A stretch of DNA of 64,000 nt. Origin: Planomicrobium okeanokoites (lineage in GTDB: Bacteria; Bacillota; Bacilli; Bacillales_A; Planococcaceae). This document shows, piece by piece, positions 28,730-38,681 of the stretch (position 1 is its first letter; each line of letters starts with the position of its first letter). The translations under genes and the position numbers were made by a program. The stretch lies in NCBI RefSeq assembly GCF_003428875.1, contig NZ_QQRS01000001.1:248001-312000 (forward strand), in the 5' to 3' direction. The notes under the pieces are model-generated. The model was not told the DNA's origin and did no database searches. It saw nothing but the letters and a program-made list of their open reading frames with translations.

Positions 28730-28758
28730 TTGACTCAGGTTTGAACATACGATATAAT
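28730..28758 (+). promoter_or_regulatory. Strong sigma-A promoter of rpsU with leader hairpin
   Basis: TTGACT (28730-28735), 17-base spacer, TATAAT (28753-28758). Downstream, AACACTTGTTG and CAACGTGTGTT (about 28769-28802) can form an imperfect hairpin ending just before the ribosome site CGGAGGGAGGG. Confidence 0.8.
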
Positions 28759-28820
28759 TTTTGGTATATAACACTTGTTGTTATTTGCTTCAACGTGTGT
28801 TCGGAGGGAGGGAAAAAGAG

Positions 28821-28994
28821 ATGACAAAAACTACCGTTCGTAAAAACGAATCGATTGAAGATGCTCTTCGCCGCTTCAAACGCACTGTTTCTAAATCCGG
28901 AACAATGCAAGAGGTTAGAAAGCGCGAGTATTATGATAAGCCGAGCGTGAAACGCAAACTAAAATCAGAAGCTGCGCGTAAACGTAAATTTTAA
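28821..28994 (+). CDS. rpsU: 30S ribosomal protein S21
   Basis: A 57-residue basic protein, the standard S21 length, with [20 protein letters not shown] and the tail [14 protein letters not shown]. It assists mRNA pairing with the 3' end of 16S rRNA. ATG 28821 follows GGAGGGAGGGAAAAAGAG. yqeY, which follows rpsU in B. subtilis, is missing; a strong terminator comes next, so rpsU is transcribed alone. Confidence 0.97.
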   Translation: MTKTTVRKNESIEDALRRFKRTVSKSGTMQEVRKREYYDKPSVKRKLKSEAARKRKF

Positions 28995-29045
28995 TTGACC
29001 CTTACTTTTAAAATGAGACTTTTAAAAATATGAACGATCAGCTGA

Positions 29046-29085
29046 AACCGGCTGCACATTCTTTGTGCAGCCGGTTTTATTTTTG
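29046..29085 (+). terminator. Terminator after rpsU
   Basis: A perfect 12-bp stem, AACCGGCTGCAC (29046-29057) with GTGCAGCCGGTT (29065-29076), then a T-rich tail. Confidence 0.93.
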
Positions 29086-29183
29086 TGTTCATTTTCATCC
29101 TTCCAACCAATTTCCATGGGACAAATAAGCGCAATCTTCGCTATTACGCAATTTTAATTTTATAATAAAATCAGCAGAATATT

Positions 29184-29209
29184 TGAAACCGATTACATGT
29201 TCATTCGTA
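29184..29209 (+). promoter_or_regulatory. Sigma-W-type ECF promoter of the nfeD-floA operon
   Basis: TGAAAC (29184-29189), exactly 16 bases, CGTA (29206-29209), a perfect match to the B. subtilis sigma-W consensus, 34 bases upstream of the proposed start. The B. subtilis yqeZ-yqfA-yqfB operon is a known sigma-W target, so position and consensus agree. Confidence 0.85.
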
Positions 29210-29243
29210 TATAGATAAGCGGAGAAATAAAGGGGTGAGCTCT

Positions 29244-30572
29244 TTGAGGAAGATGAAAATCTTTACTGCTTTATTGTTGTTTGCCATGGCATTGCTGCTG
29301 TTGATACCGGTGTTCCATGCAGACAGCCATTCCGTTTACATAATTCCGGTGGAAGCGGAAGTTGAAAGAGGTCTGCAGGCGTTCATCGACCGCGGTATTG
29401 AAGAAGCGGAAGAAGCGGATGCGGGAGCAATCATTTTTGAAATAGATACACCGGGAGGATTCGTCGACGCGGCGGATGGCATAGCCCGTCTCCTGCAGGA
29501 CACCGACATTGAGACAATTGCGTATATCAACCAGGATGCACTGTCTGCCGGCGCTTTTTTAGCGCTCAATGCTGATGAAATTTACATGCATCCTTCGGCG
29601 CGCATGGGCGCAGCGCAAGTCATCGACCAAGCTGGCAATGCGGCTGCTGACAAAGCGGACAGCGCTTGGCGTTCATCCATGGTGAATGCGGCCGAAAGTT
29701 CTGACAGAGAAACCGAATATGCTTTGGCGATGGCAGATGCATCCATTGACTTGCCTGAATACAGGGCAGGAGAAGGCGAGCTGCTGACGCTGCGCGCAGG
29801 GGAAGCTGAAGAAGTCGGGTATTCCGAAGGAACCGTTTCATCCATCGAGGAATTGCTTGAACTGAAAGGGCTGCAGGACAGTGAACTGGTTTACATCAAT
29901 GAAACCTTCTCTGAAAATCTTGCCCGTTTTCTGACAAACCCGGTGGTGGTGCCGATCCTGTTATCTGTCGCGATGCTTGGCCTGCTGCTTGAATTATTCA
30001 CACCAGGTATCGGTGTTCCGGCATTTATCGGTTTGACTTCATTGATGCTGTTCTTCTACGGTCACCTTGTTGCCGGTTTGGCGGGATATGAATCCATAAT
30101 CCTGTTGGTCATCGGACTCGGTTTGATGATCCTGGAATTTTTTGTGCCAGGCGGTGTAGCGGGGATACTGGGGATTGCAGCAGTACTCGGCAGTATCCTG
30201 CTAGCAGGAGGAGATCTTCAGACCACAGCTATCGCAGTATTAATCGCAATGATTGCAGCAACTTCAGGGATGGTGATTCTAGTGAAATTCTTTGGTAAAA
30301 GACTCCAATTGTTCAATCGCATCATTCTGTCGGATTCCACCGACACCAAGAGCGGTTATGTATCAACTGCCAACCGGCCGGAACTGATCGGCCAAATGGC
30401 AGTGACCGCCACAGAATTACGTCCGTCAGGCACCATCGTTTTCGGTGATGAACGGATTGATGCAGTTTCTGAAGGGCGTTATATCGGCCGCGGCAAAGAT
30501 GTTAAGATTATCAAGGTAGAAGGTTCACGTATTGTAGTGCGTGAACTGGAGAAAAAAGAGGAGGAAGAATAA
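29244..30572 (+). CDS. yqeZ: NfeD family membrane serine protease (YqeZ)
   Basis: A 442-residue NfeD1b-type protein: signal peptide or anchor at residues 4-27, a ClpP-like protease domain with FEIDTPGGFVDAADGIARLL near 70 and SAGAFLALNADEIYMHPSA near 103 holding the likely catalytic Ser, four membrane helices at about 230-340, and a C-terminal OB-fold NfeD domain. It is the partner of the flotillin encoded next. TTG 29244 is chosen because AAAGGGGTGA (29229-29238) is the ribosome site; GTG 29235 lies within it. The floA start touches its stop. Confidence 0.9.
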   Translation: MRKMKIFTALLLFAMALLLLIPVFHADSHSVYIIPVEAEVERGLQAFIDRGIEEAEEADAGAIIFEIDTPGGFVDAADGIARLLQDTDIETIAYINQDALSAGAFLALNADEIYMHPSARMGAAQVIDQAGNAAADKADSAWRSSMVNAAESSDRETEYALAMADASIDLPEYRAGEGELLTLRAGEAEEVGYSEGTVSSIEELLELKGLQDSELVYINETFSENLARFLTNPVVVPILLSVAMLGLLLELFTPGIGVPAFIGLTSLMLFFYGHLVAGLAGYESIILLVIGLGLMILEFFVPGGVAGILGIAAVLGSILLAGGDLQTTAIAVLIAMIAATSGMVILVKFFGKRLQLFNRIILSDSTDTKSGYVSTANRPELIGQMAVTATELRPSGTIVFGDERIDAVSEGRYIGRGKDVKIIKVEGSRIVVRELEKKEEEE

Positions 30573-31559
30573 ATGGGAATTGAAGCAATTGGTTTAGGTG
30601 CTGCCATAATAGGCATAATAATTGTACTGGCAATATTCTTCACATTTGTACCGGTGACATTATGGATTTCCGCACTTGCTGCCGGCGTTAAAATCAGCAT
30701 CTTCACTTTAATTGGGATGAGACTGCGCAGAGTTATCCCTTCGCGTATCGTCAATCCATTGATCAAAGCATCAAAAGCAGGTTTGACAGTGCAGATCAAT
30801 CAATTGGAGAGCCATTATCTGGCAGGTGGTAACGTAGACCGCGTGGTCAATGCTCTGATCGCGGCACACCGTGCCAATATCGAACTTCCATTCGAACGCG
30901 CTGCTGCGATCGACCTTGCAGGCCGTGACGTTTTGGAAGCCGTTCAAATGTCGGTTAACCCGAAAGTCATCGAAACTCCATTTATCGCCGGTGTTGCGAT
31001 GGACGGAATTGAAGTGAAAGCGAAAGCGCGTATCACAGTGCGCGCCAACATCGACCGCCTGGTCGGTGGTGCGGGTGAAGAAACAATCGTTGCCCGTGTT
31101 GGTGAAGGTATCGTTTCCACACTCGGTTCAAGCACGAGCCACAAAAAAGTTCTGGAGAATCCTGATTTGATTTCCCAGACGGTTTTGGGTAAAGGCCTGG
31201 ATTCCGGTACGGCATTTGAAATTCTGTCCATTGATATCGCGGACGTTGATATCGGTAAGAATATCGGTGCAGAATTGCAGACGGAACAAGCTGAAGCCGA
31301 TAAGAAAATCGCACAGGCCAAAGCTGAAGAACGCCGTGCAATGGCCGTAGCAAGTGAGCAGGAAATGAAAGCGAAAGTTGTGGAAATGAGAGCGAAAGTT
31401 GTGGAAGCAGAGGCAGAAGTGCCGCTCGCAATGTCAGAAGCGCTCCGCTCAGGCAATATTGGAGTCATGGATTATGTAAATTATAAAAACGTACAGGCTG
31501 ATACAGGTATGCGCGATTCGATTGCGAAAACAAGCACACCTCAGTCCAATGAAGAATAA
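30573..31559 (+). CDS. floA: Flotillin-like protein FloA
   Basis: A 328-residue protein (YqfA) with N-terminal membrane segments (about 5-28 and 30-50), a PHB/SPFH-like core with [18 protein letters not shown] and [15 protein letters not shown], and a long C-terminal helix rich in Ala, Glu and Lys (about 225-300). FloA marks lipid-raft-like membrane microdomains. ATG 30573 directly follows the yqeZ stop, with GAGGAGGAAG as ribosome site. Under the sigma-W-type promoter it would respond to envelope stress. Confidence 0.95.
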   Translation: MGIEAIGLGAAIIGIIIVLAIFFTFVPVTLWISALAAGVKISIFTLIGMRLRRVIPSRIVNPLIKASKAGLTVQINQLESHYLAGGNVDRVVNALIAAHRANIELPFERAAAIDLAGRDVLEAVQMSVNPKVIETPFIAGVAMDGIEVKAKARITVRANIDRLVGGAGEETIVARVGEGIVSTLGSSTSHKKVLENPDLISQTVLGKGLDSGTAFEILSIDIADVDIGKNIGAELQTEQAEADKKIAQAKAEERRAMAVASEQEMKAKVVEMRAKVVEAEAEVPLAMSEALRSGNIGVMDYVNYKNVQADTGMRDSIAKTSTPQSNEE

Positions 31560-31589
31560 CAGCAACGATCGAAAGAGGGGGTTTGTCAC

Positions 31590-32054
31590 ATGGAACCACT
31601 CATAGTCGCACTGATACTTATGGCGGTCAGCGCATTTTTCGGCAATAAAAAAAGGGAAGAAGGCGGCTCATCCCCTAAACGTCCGACTGGCAATCAGCCG
31701 GATACCAGAGGGCGTGCCCAAGGCGGTTTTAAGCGCATGGAAGATTACGCTAAAGAAATTTATGGTGAATTCCAGGCGCAAATAAACCCTGAAGCCGATA
31801 AAAAGGAACAGGTCAAAGAAGTTGCCCGAGAAGTTGTCGAAAGGCATACGAAAAGCAGGCCGGAACGGCAGGCCACTCCGGTAGCCGCTAAAGAAATCGG
31901 CGGCAGATTATCGGCTCACCAGAAGCCGGTCCAGCCAGTTCGAAAAGCAGTGGCTGATGAAAATCGCAGTCCTTTTCCTTTAACACAAAGCGAAGCGCAA
32001 AAAGCCATTATTCTGGCAGAAGTATTTATGCCGCCTAAAGCAAAGCGCAAGTAA
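31590..32054 (+). CDS. Hypothetical small membrane-anchored protein after floA
   Basis: I do not recognise a domain. The 154-residue product has one N-terminal hydrophobic segment (EPLIVALILMAVSAFFG, residues 2-18), then a hydrophilic, Lys/Arg/Glu-rich, probably disordered stretch, and a short more ordered end (TQSEAQKAIILAEVFMPPKA). ATG 31590 follows GAAAGAGGGGGTTTGTCAC, 30 bases after floA, and a terminator follows, so it belongs to the operon. B. subtilis has an unrelated-looking short gene (yqfB) in this place. A role in the flotillin/NfeD system is plausible from position only. Confidence 0.8.
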   Translation: MEPLIVALILMAVSAFFGNKKREEGGSSPKRPTGNQPDTRGRAQGGFKRMEDYAKEIYGEFQAQINPEADKKEQVKEVAREVVERHTKSRPERQATPVAAKEIGGRLSAHQKPVQPVRKAVADENRSPFPLTQSEAQKAIILAEVFMPPKAKRK

Positions 32055-32076
32055 GAAAAAGAGTATCAGCTGAAAA

Positions 32077-32118
32077 GCCGGTCCGGGAATTTAATCCGGT
32101 GCCGGTTTTTCTTTTTTG
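32077..32118 (+). terminator. Terminator of the yqeZ-floA operon
   Basis: CCGG-CCGG arms pair with CCGG-CCGG across an AATTTAAT-type loop with a small internal bulge, followed by TTTTTCTTTTTT. Confidence 0.8.
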
Positions 32119-32246
32119 CATGAATCCACTCATTTTTATTATATATTATTATTATGTAAACATATCGCTGCAATAATATTTTACAGTTATTCCTGTTTAA
32201 TGATAGAGTTAAATCAGAATAAATAACTCAACCAAGGAGTGTCCGA

Positions 32247-33206
32247 ATGACAGAGAATGAATTATTAGAACTTCATGTGAAAGACCCCAATGAAGCGGTG
32301 CTTCTGCTTGGTATATCAGATAACCACATGACATTGATCGAAGAAGCTCTTGATATACAAATTATCACCCGAGGCGAAGTCATTAAACTGTCCGGTTCAG
32401 AAGACGGCAAGGCTACCGGCAAGTTATTGATAGAACAATTATTGAAAGTGATCCGGAAAGGCATCAATATCGACCAGCGCGATATCGTGTCCGCTATTGA
32501 AATGGCCAAATCGGGTACCATCGAATATTTCGCTGAACTCTATGATGAAGAAATTGCAAGAAACGCTGCAGGAAAAATCATCCGTGCAAAAACAATCGGC
32601 CAGCGCCATTATATCCGTGCAATCCGCAGCAAGGACCTGACGTTTGCCATCGGACCGGCAGGAACCGGTAAAACCTATCTGGCGGTTGTTATGGCCGTGC
32701 AGGCATTGAAAAACGGCCATGTGAAACGGATCATCCTAACCCGTCCAGCTGTTGAAGCGGGTGAAAGCCTTGGATTCCTTCCAGGGGACTTAAAGGAAAA
32801 AGTCGATCCATACTTACGGCCACTTTATGATTCGATGCATGATGTGCTTGGCGTCGAGCAAACTAACCGGTTCATTGAGCGCGGTACAATCGAAGTCGCG
32901 CCTCTTGCGTATATGCGCGGCAGAACGCTTGATGAAGCGTTTGTCATTCTAGATGAAGCCCAGAATACCACTAAGGCTCAAATGAAGATGTTCTTGACGC
33001 GACTTGGTTTCGGTTCAAAAATGATCATTACCGGAGACAAGACGCAAATCGATTTGCCGCAAGGAGCGGAATCGGGATTGATTGCGACAGAGAAAATCCT
33101 TCAGGGAGTCAGCGGCATTCAGTTCATGTACCTTGAAAGCGGGGATGTCGTCCGGCATCCACTGGTTTCCAAAATAATAGATGCATACGAAAACCAGCCG
33201 ATCTAA
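32247..33206 (+). CDS. phoH: PhoH family ATPase
   Basis: A 319-residue protein with an N-terminal KH-like segment and a PhoH P-loop domain: FAIGPAGTGKTYLAVVMAV near residue 133 (Walker A), GDLKEKVDPYLRPLYD, and FVILDEAQNTTKAQMKMF near 235 (Walker B). The family acts with YbeY in RNA metabolism in some bacteria. ATG 32247 follows AACCAAGGAGTGTCCGA. It precedes pgpH and ybeY as in B. subtilis. Confidence 0.95.
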   Translation: MTENELLELHVKDPNEAVLLLGISDNHMTLIEEALDIQIITRGEVIKLSGSEDGKATGKLLIEQLLKVIRKGINIDQRDIVSAIEMAKSGTIEYFAELYDEEIARNAAGKIIRAKTIGQRHYIRAIRSKDLTFAIGPAGTGKTYLAVVMAVQALKNGHVKRIILTRPAVEAGESLGFLPGDLKEKVDPYLRPLYDSMHDVLGVEQTNRFIERGTIEVAPLAYMRGRTLDEAFVILDEAQNTTKAQMKMFLTRLGFGSKMIITGDKTQIDLPQGAESGLIATEKILQGVSGIQFMYLESGDVVRHPLVSKIIDAYENQPI

Positions 33207-33220
33207 GGCTGGTTTTTCTT
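33191..33220 (+). terminator. Terminator after phoH
   Basis: AAACCAGCC (33191-33199) pairs with GGCTGGTTT (33207-33215) plus T-run; the left arm is inside the phoH end. Confidence 0.85.
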
Positions 33221-33322
33221 ATTCTTATATGGAATTTAGTAAACATTGGAAATAATTCGGAAATATCGTGAAATCATTGATTGATATTGATATGATGGAA
33301 GTACTAAGAGTGAGGTGGTTAG

Positions 33323-35452
33323 ATGGTCACAAGGTTACGGGCAATTTACGATAAAGCTGGTTTTAGGGCATTCTCTTTTTCGATGATCTTTTTAATAGGA
33401 ATCATTCTTTTCAGTTTTCTGTACAGCACCATTAAAGGTGATACATATAATATCGAATTGTTCCAATTGTCGGATGAAACCATACGATCTTCCAAAACAG
33501 TAGAAGATCCCTTCAAAACTGAACTTGAAAGGCAGCGCGCTGCTGCAGAACTTACACCAAGTTACAAGTTCAATGATGAACTTGCGACTAATCAATCCGC
33601 AGTGATCGCTTCTTTATTCGCTTATGTGCAGGATGCGAAGAACATGGAAACCGAAGGGGAAGATGGCCAGGAAGCAGCTGAACTGCAGGACATGGTAATT
33701 GAGTTGCGTGAGACGACCCGTTTGATGGAGACGAGTGAAAATGGCTTGAGGCTGACAGACGATATGCTCCGCTCCTTGCTGACCTTATCAGATGTACGTC
33801 TCTTTGAAGTGCAGCAGGAAATAGAGGGTCTCATCGAGAACATTCTCGCTTCTCCGGTCCGGGAGGATGACCTTACCGCCAAGCGTAACGAAGTTGAACA
33901 GATGCTGCGGAACAATGAAGAAATTCCCGCTTCTGTCCTTCAGGCAGCGGTAAATATCGGCAGATTCGGGGTCATGGCCAATGAAACCGTGGATGAGAGT
34001 CTGACAGAAGCGCAGCTGAAGCAGGCGCGTGAAAGTGTGGAACCCACTAAAATCCTGCAGGGGCAAGTGCTGGTGCAGGAAGGGCAAGTAGTTGACCGGG
34101 AAGTTTACCGTCAATTGGAACTTGCCGGAATGACCGACAACCAGACCGATCTGAAGCCTGCATTGGGCCTCCTGTTGTTTGTATTGATCGTAATGGGGCT
34201 ATTATTAATAGTGGTGCAGCGTTCCAAAGAAGTGGAACAGAAAAAAATGACGGCGTTATTGGTGTTGGCTGCGACTGTTGCCATAAGCCTTACGCTGATG
34301 AAATTGCTTAATGCGGTAAGCGGTAATTTTGATGTGGAAATATCATTTCTTTTTCCTACAGCTTTAGCGGGAATGATTGTCCGTATGCTGATCAATGAAA
34401 GAACCGCCATTTTGGTGGCATTCATCACTGCGTCCAGTGCCGGCTTGATTCTTCAAAATTCCTATTCACCGATCCTTCAGATGGAAGTTGTTTTATATAT
34501 CCTTTTTGGCGGTCTAGCAGGCATCTATCTGATAGAACGCGATGATCGGCGTGCAAGGCTTCTGCAGACAAGCCTGTTTGTCGCGATAGTGAACTCGCTT
34601 TTCATCGGCTTCTACCTGCTTATTTCCCAAAGCCAGTATGATATGGCTGAAGTCGGGTTTTATTTTGCGGCGGCAATCATTTCAGGATTGCTGTCAGGGG
34701 CTTTGACCATCGGCTTACTGCCGTTTTTCGAATGGGCATTCGGATTGATTTCGCCGATGAGGCTGATAGAATTATCCAATCCGAACCATCCGCTTCTTAA
34801 AAAAATCCTGACAGAAACTCCTGGAACTTATCACCACAGTGTCATGGTGGCCAATTTGGCGGACGCATCCTGTGAAGCGATAGGCGCAAATGGCCTTCTG
34901 GCACGAGTCGGATGTTATTACCATGACATCGGCAAAACGAAGCGTCCCCAATATTTTATTGAAAATCAAGTGAATATTGCCAATCCGCACGATGCACTTC
35001 CGCCGGAAACCAGCCGTGATATAATTCTGGCACACGGCGCCCAAGGAGCTGAAATGCTGCGCAAATACAAGATGCCGAAAGAGATTGTCGACATAGCTGA
35101 CCAGCATCACGGAACGAGTTTACTGAAGTTCTTCTATTATAAAGAAAAAGAAAAGAATCCGGATGTGAAGGAAGACGATTACCGATATAATGGACCGAAG
35201 CCCCAAACGCGTGAAAATGCGGTCATTATGGCGGCGGACAGTATTGAAGCCGCAGTACGTTCGATGAAGGAACCGACATCAGAAAAGATAAAAAAATTGG
35301 TGGATTCCATAATTGAAGATAAACTGAAAGACGGGCAATTCGATGAATGTGATTTGACGATGAAGGAATTGAAGACGATCAAGAACGTCATGTGTGAAAC
35401 GCTGAATGGCATTTTCCATACCAGAATCGAGTACCCGAAAGATAAAGAGTAA
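33323..35452 (+). CDS. pgpH: Cyclic-di-AMP phosphodiesterase PgpH (7TMR-HD)
   Basis: A 709-residue membrane receptor-type phosphodiesterase: one N-terminal helix (about 15-37), an extracytoplasmic 7TMR-HDED domain (40-275), seven membrane helices (about 280-490), and a cytoplasmic HD domain with TYHHSVMVANLADASCEA, YYHDIGKTKRP, ILAHGAQGAEML and DQHHGTSLL. It degrades c-di-AMP to pApA, affecting potassium and cell-wall balance. ATG 33323 follows GTGAGGTGGTTAG. ybeY starts 15 bases later. Confidence 0.94.
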   Translation: MVTRLRAIYDKAGFRAFSFSMIFLIGIILFSFLYSTIKGDTYNIELFQLSDETIRSSKTVEDPFKTELERQRAAAELTPSYKFNDELATNQSAVIASLFAYVQDAKNMETEGEDGQEAAELQDMVIELRETTRLMETSENGLRLTDDMLRSLLTLSDVRLFEVQQEIEGLIENILASPVREDDLTAKRNEVEQMLRNNEEIPASVLQAAVNIGRFGVMANETVDESLTEAQLKQARESVEPTKILQGQVLVQEGQVVDREVYRQLELAGMTDNQTDLKPALGLLLFVLIVMGLLLIVVQRSKEVEQKKMTALLVLAATVAISLTLMKLLNAVSGNFDVEISFLFPTALAGMIVRMLINERTAILVAFITASSAGLILQNSYSPILQMEVVLYILFGGLAGIYLIERDDRRARLLQTSLFVAIVNSLFIGFYLLISQSQYDMAEVGFYFAAAIISGLLSGALTIGLLPFFEWAFGLISPMRLIELSNPNHPLLKKILTETPGTYHHSVMVANLADASCEAIGANGLLARVGCYYHDIGKTKRPQYFIENQVNIANPHDALPPETSRDIILAHGAQGAEMLRKYKMPKEIVDIADQHHGTSLLKFFYYKEKEKNPDVKEDDYRYNGPKPQTRENAVIMAADSIEAAVRSMKEPTSEKIKKLVDSIIEDKLKDGQFDECDLTMKELKTIKNVMCETLNGIFHTRIEYPKDKE

Positions 35453-35467
35453 AAGGAGGTCTTCGGC

Positions 35468-35930
35468 ATGTTAACCATTGACTTTATGGACGAAACCGAA
35501 ACGTTGAAAGAAAGTGATATCCAATTTGTTGAGAAGATCCTGCAGCATGCTGCAACTGAAGAGGGAATTGGGGAAGCGGAGGTATCGGTCAGCTTCGTGA
35601 CAAATGAAATGATCCAGGATATCAACCGCGAATACAGGGATAAGGACCAGCCGACGGATGTCATTTCGTTTGCGATGGAAGAGCCTGGCGAAGGGGAAGT
35701 GGCCATCCATGGGGCTGATGAACCAAGAGTACTGGGTGATATCATCATTTCATTGGACCGGACAAAGGAACAGGCAGACGATTATGGACATTCTTTTGAA
35801 CGTGAACTCGGTTTTTTGGCGGTCCACGGCTTTCTTCATCTTCTTGGATACGACCATATGAATGAGGACGATGAGAAAAAGATGTTCGCCAAACAGGACG
35901 TGATTTTGAATTCGCTCGGCATCACGCGTG

Positions 35931-35950
<20 letters not shown>
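35468..35950 (+). CDS. ybeY: Endoribonuclease YbeY
   Basis: A 160-residue UPF0054 metalloprotein with [16 protein letters not shown] near 58, [10 protein letters not shown] and the zinc site [11 protein letters not shown] near 122-132. It takes part in 16S rRNA 3'-end processing and ribosome quality control. ATG 35468 follows AAAGGAGGTCTTCGGC, and the stop lies inside the first codons of dgkA. Confidence 0.95.
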
Positions 35951-37622
<1,672 letters not shown>

Positions 37623-37634
37623 GGGGTAGTCTCC

Positions 37635-38420
37635 ATGCAGAGTCAATTAGAGGGCATCGTCATCCGTACGATGCCGTATGGTGAAAACAATAAAATCGTC
37701 ACCTTGTTCACCCGCGAAGCAGGGAAAATCACCTGTATGGCGAGAGGTGCCAAAAAGCCCGCAAGCCGGCTGGCTGCAATAACCCAGCCTTTTACACATG
37801 GCACTTATTCAATTTATAAAGGCAAAGGAATGGGGACGCTTCAGGCAGGCGACCAATTGGAGTCGCTTCGCCATATCCGTGAAGATATCATGTCCACCGC
37901 CTATGCCAGTTACATTACAGAGCTTGTCGACCGTCTGACGGAGCAGGACGAACCGCAGCCGGGCATTTATGAAATGCTCTTTCAGGCATTGCACGCCATC
38001 GAAGAAGGCTACGATCCTGAAGCGATCACCTTGTTCGTCGAGTGGAAAATGCTGCAGACGGCCGGTCTGGCACCGACTCTCCATGAATGTGCCAATTGCG
38101 GTGCGACAGAAGGGGAATTCGCTTTTTCTTTCCAGGAACTCGGATTCCTCTGCCATCGCTGCTTCCATATCGATCCCTATATCATCCGTCTGAGCCCTGC
38201 ACTTGTTAAAGTGATCCGTACGCTTTACTTTGTACCGATTGAACGTGTAGGATCTTTGACGCTGAAAAAAGAATCGAAATCTTTACTGAAGCAGATAGTC
38301 CGCACAATTTACGAAGAACAGGCCGGCATCCGGCTGAAATCCAGGAAATTTCTGGAGCAGCTCGAACGCACGCCTGAATTTTTGCCGAAAAAAGCAGAAG
38401 ATGACCCTAAAGACAGCTGA
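37635..38420 (+). CDS. recO: DNA repair protein RecO
   Basis: A 261-residue RecO: N-terminal OB fold (EGIVIRTMPYGENNKIVTLF), helical domain, and a four-Cys zinc site CANC near 157 and CHRC near 179. It loads RecA on SSB-coated DNA with RecR. ATG 37635 follows AAGGGGTAGTCTCC. The C-terminal codons overlap the left arm of its terminator. Confidence 0.95.
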   Translation: MQSQLEGIVIRTMPYGENNKIVTLFTREAGKITCMARGAKKPASRLAAITQPFTHGTYSIYKGKGMGTLQAGDQLESLRHIREDIMSTAYASYITELVDRLTEQDEPQPGIYEMLFQALHAIEEGYDPEAITLFVEWKMLQTAGLAPTLHECANCGATEGEFAFSFQELGFLCHRCFHIDPYIIRLSPALVKVIRTLYFVPIERVGSLTLKKESKSLLKQIVRTIYEEQAGIRLKSRKFLEQLERTPEFLPKKAEDDPKDS

Positions 38421-38448
38421 ATCCAGCTGGTCAGGGTCATCTTTTTTT
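38400..38448 (+). terminator. Terminator after recO
   Basis: GATGACCCT (38400-38408) pairs with AGGGTCATC (38433-38441), with an inner CAGCTG..CAGCTG pairing, then seven T residues. Confidence 0.9.
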
Positions 38449-38464
38449 CCATATTTTTCATTTG

Positions 38465-38532
38465 CTGTCCGGAACAGATCAAATACTGTCCGGAAATCCA
38501 ATTTACTGTCCGCATTCGGAAAATACTGTCCG
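38465..38532. repeat. Four spaced copies of CTGTCCG, period 20-21
   Basis: CTGTCCG begins at 38465, 38486, 38506 and 38526; the last three are preceded by TA and the intervals are 21, 20 and 20 bases. The intervening sequence is not conserved. It lies between convergent recO and glyS. The two-helical-turn spacing would put all copies on one face of the DNA. Confidence 0.75.
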
Positions 38533-38554
38533 CGAGCGCTTCAAACAAAATATT

Positions 38555-38590
38555 AAAGCGCTGCTCCCATAATTTAGGGGCAGCGCTTTC
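38555..38590. terminator. Strong hairpin between recO and glyS
   Basis: AAAGCGCTGCTCCC (38555-38568) pairs with GGGGCAGCGCTTT (38577-38589), loop ATAATTTA. Likely a terminator for glyS read on the minus strand; T-runs are weak on both sides. Confidence 0.7.
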
Positions 38591-38592
38591 GA

Positions 38593-38681
38593 TTTTCTTT
38601 ATTAGTATCCAGACTCCAACGGCCAACTCCTCGAGTCGTAAGCCACTTTGGCTGAGCGGACGTTTCCGCTTTTCTTTATTA
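38593..38681. repeat. 65-bp segment flanked by 12-bp direct repeats
   Basis: TTTTCTTTATTA occurs at 38593-38604 and again at 38670-38681, the second copy containing the glyS stop codon. The segment between holds two small hairpins: AGCCA-TGGCT and AGCGGA-CGTT-TCCGCT (38655-38670). It may be a small inserted element with a target duplication or a local duplication. Confidence 0.55.

Noticed and set aside
38465..38532. CRISPR-like array
   Set aside because: Repeats are only 7-9 bases with about 13-base spacers, and no cas genes are near; it does not fit any CRISPR.
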